From Streptomyces sp. NBC_00287 (GTDB taxonomy: Bacteria > Actinomycetota > Actinomycetes > Streptomycetales > Streptomycetaceae), in contig NZ_CP108053.1 of the NCBI RefSeq assembly GCF_036173105.1, positions 5,890,001 through 5,954,000 on the forward strand: a DNA stretch of 64,000 nt. The letters are read 5' to 3'. A model generated the notes under the pieces. That model was not told the DNA's origin. It searched no databases and saw only the letters and a list, made by a program, of their open reading frames with translations. Positions 61,517-64,000 of this stretch are shown here, in pieces (the stretch's first letter is position 1; the number at the start of each line of letters is the position of its first letter). The position numbers and the translations under genes were made by a program.

Positions 61517-62337
61517 CGTCGTCCCTCGGAATGTGTGGTTCCGTGCGCCCCCGGCGTATGCCCGAAGGTCCGCCGGAATGCCTCGATGAACGCGCTCGCC
61601 GACGACCAGCCGCACGTATGCGCCACCGCGGTCACGGACATCCCCTCGGCCAGCAGCACCAGCGCGTGATACAGCCGGAGTTGGGTGCGCCACTGCGGGA
61701 AGGTCATCCCGAGGTCGGCACGGAAGAGCCGGGACAGCGTCCGCTCACTGGCGCCGACCTGTCGGCCGAGGGCGCCGAGGGTGCGGTTGTCGGCCGGGTC
61801 CTCGTGCAACAGGGCGCACAGGGAACGCAGTTGGGGTGCCGTGGGGGCCGGCAGATGCAGGGGCTGCTGAGGGGAGGCCCGCAACTGGTCGAGCAGGACC
61901 GCCCGTAGCCGTCCGCGCTCGGGGCTGTCGTCGTGCGGGGCGCGGGTGTAGGCGAGGATCAGCTCGCGCGGCAGCGGGCCGACGCTCAGGACGGTGGGCA
62001 CGTCGAGGCCGAGCGGGTTGTCGTCGGCGGGCAGACCTACGAGGTGCAGGTCGAGGCTGCCGTGCGCCCGGTGCGCGTGCACGGTGCCGGCGGGTACCCA
62101 GACGGCCCGGGTGGCGGGCGCGACCCAGGATCCGGCGTCGGTGGTGACCGCCAGGACTCCGCGGGCCGCGTAGACGATCTGGTGCTCGTCGTGACGGTGG
62201 GCGTCGATGGCGGCGCCCGGGGCCAGCCATTGGGCGCGGGTGGGGGCGGTGGACTGATGGCGGACGGCGGCCCGGTGGCGGACGGCGGCCTGGTGGCGGA
62301 CGGCGGCCTGATCGCGGGTCTGGCGGGTCTTCGGCAT
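61513..62337 (-). CDS. AraC-family transcriptional regulator
   Basis: A 274-residue regulator: a cupin-like ligand domain (DAHRHDEHQIVYAARGVLAV, AVWVPAGTVHAHRAHG) and two HTH motifs at the C-terminus (GALGRQVGASERTLSRLFRADLG, then VTAVAHTCGWSSASAFIEAFRR). The first 30 residues include a threefold A-A-V-R-H-Q/R repeat from an 18-bp tandem repeat at 62254-62307. ATG 62337 was chosen over a longer frame that crosses the divergent spacer. It is divergent from the MFS gene, which it probably regulates. Confidence 0.88.
   Translation of the reverse strand: MPKTRQTRDQAAVRHQAAVRHRAAVRHQSTAPTRAQWLAPGAAIDAHRHDEHQIVYAARGVLAVTTDAGSWVAPATRAVWVPAGTVHAHRAHGSLDLHLVGLPADDNPLGLDVPTVLSVGPLPRELILAYTRAPHDDSPERGRLRAVLLDQLRASPQQPLHLPAPTAPQLRSLCALLHEDPADNRTLGALGRQVGASERTLSRLFRADLGMTFPQWRTQLRLYHALVLLAEGMSVTAVAHTCGWSSASAFIEAFRRTFGHTPGAHGTTHSEGRR
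62254..62307. repeat. 18-bp tandem repeat in the AraC gene 5' end
   Basis: Three copies of CTGGTGGCGGACGGCGGC (62254-62271, 62272-62289, 62290-62307, with one or two differences). On the minus strand they encode the repeated hexapeptide near the AraC N-terminus. Confidence 0.8.
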
Positions 62338-62391
62338 TGATTGGCAGATTATCGAAAGCCCGTCAGGCTGCGCGGCGCCGACGATGACGGG

Positions 62392-63615
62392 GTGCGAAGG
62401 AACAAGTCGATCATTCTGCTGTCGGCCGGGCATGCCTGTGTCGACGTCTACCAGGGCGCCGTCGCCTCACTCGTCCCGTTCTTCGTGGCCGAACGCGCCT
62501 ACTCCTACGCCGCAGCCTCGGGCATCGTGCTCGCCGCCTCCCTGCTCTCCTCGGTGGCCCAGCCGCTGTTCGGCGTACTGACCGACAGGCGGCCCGTGCC
62601 CTGGCTGCTGCCCGTCAGCACACTGCTGGGCGGCACCGGAATCGCGCTGAGCGGGCTGTGGGACTCGTACGCGCTGACGCTGGGCCTGATGGCGCTGTCC
62701 GGGGTGGGAGTCGCGGCGTACCACCCCGAATCGGCGCGCGTCGCACGCCTCGCGGCCCAGGGCCGTCATACGGCGATGGGCTGGTTCTCGCTCGGCGGCA
62801 CGCTGGGCTTCGCGGCGGCGCCGCTGCTGGTGGCAGCCGTAGTCGCCACCGGTGGCCTGCGTCTGACTCCGCTGCTGGTGATCCCGGCGGTAGTGGGCAG
62901 CGCGCTCTGCCTTCCGGCTCTGCGGGCGCTTCATGGGCCGAAGGGAGGGGGCTGTGACGCGCCGTCTGCGGTGGCACACGACGACCCCCGCTCCTTCGTA
63001 CGACTGTCGCTGGCCGTGGTCTGCCGGTCCATCACGTTCATCGGCCTGAGCACCTTCGTCGCGTTCCACGTCATGGAGCGCACAGGCGGCGGTACGGCGG
63101 CCGGTAGCGCCGCGCTGTTCGTGCTGTACGCCGGGGGCGCGGTGGGCAGTGTGGTGGGCGGAGTTCTCGCCGAACGCCGGGACCGGGTCACGGTGGTGCG
63201 CCGGTCGTACCTGCTCACGGTCGTCGCGGTCGCGGGCGTGGTCCTCGTCCCCGGCCCGGTGGTCTACGTCTTCGTGGCGCTGGCCTCGGCGGGCCTGTAC
63301 GTCCCCTTCTCCCTCCAGGTCACCCTCGGCCAGGACTATCTGCCCACGCGCGTGGGCACCGCCGGCGGCATCACGCTCGGCCTGACGGTGAGCGTCGGCG
63401 GCCTGGCCACGCCGGTGATCGGCGCGGTCGCCGACGCGAGCTCCCTGCAGACAGCGCTGGCGCCGTTGGCGGTGCTGCCCGCGCTGGGGTGGCTGCTGGT
63501 GCGGGGGCTGCGCGAACCGTCAGGGGTTGTGGCGGGTCCAGACGGTGAGGTCACTGCTCGTCGCCACAGCGAGGGTCTCGCCGGAAGGGGAGAAACCCGC
63601 GGCCCGGAAGGTTGA
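62392..63615 (+). CDS. MFS transporter (fosmidomycin-resistance type)
   Basis: A protein of about 407 residues with eleven to twelve hydrophobic segments. Loop 2-3 has FGVLTDRRPVPW, and GVGVAAYHPESARVA is the segment typical of Fsr-like MFS pumps (conserved AYHPE). GTG 62392 (MRRNKSIILLSAGHA) puts the first helix at a normal place; a frame from TTG 62341 would add 17 charged residues and leave only 3 bases to the divergent AraC start, so it is less likely. The last 96 bases overlap the convergent gene at the right edge. Likely substrate: a drug or small metabolite. Confidence 0.82.
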   Translation: MRRNKSIILLSAGHACVDVYQGAVASLVPFFVAERAYSYAAASGIVLAASLLSSVAQPLFGVLTDRRPVPWLLPVSTLLGGTGIALSGLWDSYALTLGLMALSGVGVAAYHPESARVARLAAQGRHTAMGWFSLGGTLGFAAAPLLVAAVVATGGLRLTPLLVIPAVVGSALCLPALRALHGPKGGGCDAPSAVAHDDPRSFVRLSLAVVCRSITFIGLSTFVAFHVMERTGGGTAAGSAALFVLYAGGAVGSVVGGVLAERRDRVTVVRRSYLLTVVAVAGVVLVPGPVVYVFVALASAGLYVPFSLQVTLGQDYLPTRVGTAGGITLGLTVSVGGLATPVIGAVADASSLQTALAPLAVLPALGWLLVRGLREPSGVVAGPDGEVTARRHSEGLAGRGETRGPEG

Positions 63616-64000
63616 GTAGGAGGAGTGGAAGATGTGCCACCAGCCTTCTCCGTGAGGGCTGTTGTGGAACTGGCCATGGCCGTTGGAGAGCAGGACCCGC
63701 TCGTTGGGCCACTCCGGGGTCTGGACGTCCACCTGCCAGCCGTCGGTGCCCGTGTGCAGCCCGCCGCCGAAGAGCCCGGCGATATGAACCCTGGTGCCGG
63801 CGATCGGGCCGAGCCCCGGGCAGGTGAGATCGGCGGCCGTGTCGGGGGTGTCGGTCTCGGGGTCCGGGTCCCGGTCGCGGGCGATCTTCTCGCCGGTCAC
63901 GGCGTCGAAGAGACCGTGCCCGTCGTGCGAGACGACCATCACCAGGTCGTGCCCGGTGTCGGGGTGCGTGGCGAAGCCGATGCCGAGGAGGCCGCCCACG
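63520..64000 (-). CDS. Unidentified protein, C-terminal part (5' end outside window)
   Basis: The frame runs off the right edge; about 160 residues are present. The sequence has repeated strand-like segments (DLVMVVSHDGHGLFDAVTGE, VHIAGLFGGGLHTGTDGW, VDVQTPEWPNERVLLS, FRAAGFSPSGETLAVATSSDLTVW), the last reminiscent of a WD40/beta-propeller blade. No function is assigned. Its 3' end overlaps the convergent MFS gene by 96 bases, so one of the two C-termini may be shorter than drawn. Confidence 0.6.
   Translation of the reverse strand, partial: VGGLLGIGFATHPDTGHDLVMVVSHDGHGLFDAVTGEKIARDRDPDPETDTPDTAADLTCPGLGPIAGTRVHIAGLFGGGLHTGTDGWQVDVQTPEWPNERVLLSNGHGQFHNSPHGEGWWHIFHSSYSTFRAAGFSPSGETLAVATSSDLTVWTRHNP

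Overview
This window is about 70% GC, with strong G/C bias at third codon positions, frequent GTG starts, TTG candidates, GGAGG-type ribosome binding sites and long perfect hairpins at gene ends. Together with an afsQ1-afsQ2-sigQ cluster, a propionyl-CoA carboxylase cluster with epsilon subunit, a LAxTG surface protein and a chimeric haemoglobin-monooxygenase, this points to a chromosomal core region of a Streptomyces. No rRNA, tRNA, CRISPR array, prophage or intact insertion sequence was seen.

Layout. (1) 1-9.2 kb: end of an M20 amidohydrolase, two paralogous BMP-type nucleoside-binding lipoproteins, then an operon of ABC ATPase, two permeases, cytidine deaminase and pyrimidine-nucleoside phosphorylase. 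(2) 9.3-14 kb: STAS protein, ECF sigma factor with a SnoaL-like tail, MFS/LysR divergent pair, alpha/beta hydrolase. (3) 14.1-15.3 kb: adenosine deaminase. (4) 15.4-21.9 kb: small secreted proteins, PspC, VanZ, the afsQ lipoprotein-kinase-regulator operon divergent from sigQ, and a uridine-kinase-like protein. (5) 22-25.3 kb: deoC followed by a full-length and a truncated aldehyde dehydrogenase. (6) 25.4-34.3 kb: two PH-domain-like membrane proteins, a phosphosugar mutase, purine nucleoside phosphorylase, a cyclotransferase-like protein, an LpdA-type flavoprotein and a DeoR regulator. (7) 34.3-36.9 kb: TetR and a LuxR-type gene that appears to carry a transposon fragment. (8) 37-44.4 kb: acyl-CoA carboxylase alpha, Maf, a 42-residue membrane protein (mmpB), carboxylase epsilon and beta subunits, biotin ligase, adenylate cyclase. 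(9) 44.5-64 kb: enoyl-CoA hydratase, diguanylate cyclase, hutH, lipoproteins, L,D-transpeptidase, a large subtilase, a MacB-like ABC exporter, haemoglobin-ABM chimera, XRE regulator, zinc alcohol dehydrogenase, AraC, MFS.

How it works together. Genes for uptake and breakdown of nucleosides are dispersed over 30 kb but share a palindrome, CTACGCGCGTAG (or the half-variant CTACGCGCGTTA), placed 17-74 bases before the start of each transcription unit: both binding proteins, the transporter-cdd-deoA operon, add, deoC-ALDH and the purine phosphorylase. No other copy was noticed in the window. This looks like one regulon that imports nucleosides, deaminates and phosphorolyses them, isomerises the pentose phosphate (probably with the PGM-family mutase, since no deoB is present), splits deoxyribose 5-phosphate and oxidises the acetaldehyde. 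The regulator is not identified; a DeoR-family gene lies at the end of the cluster.

Other points of interest are a split ALDH16-like pair, a coding-looking reading frame without a usual start codon (30972-31205), a MITE-like element (3147-3335), two long palindromic repeats, several minisatellites, and a G-tract array after sigQ.
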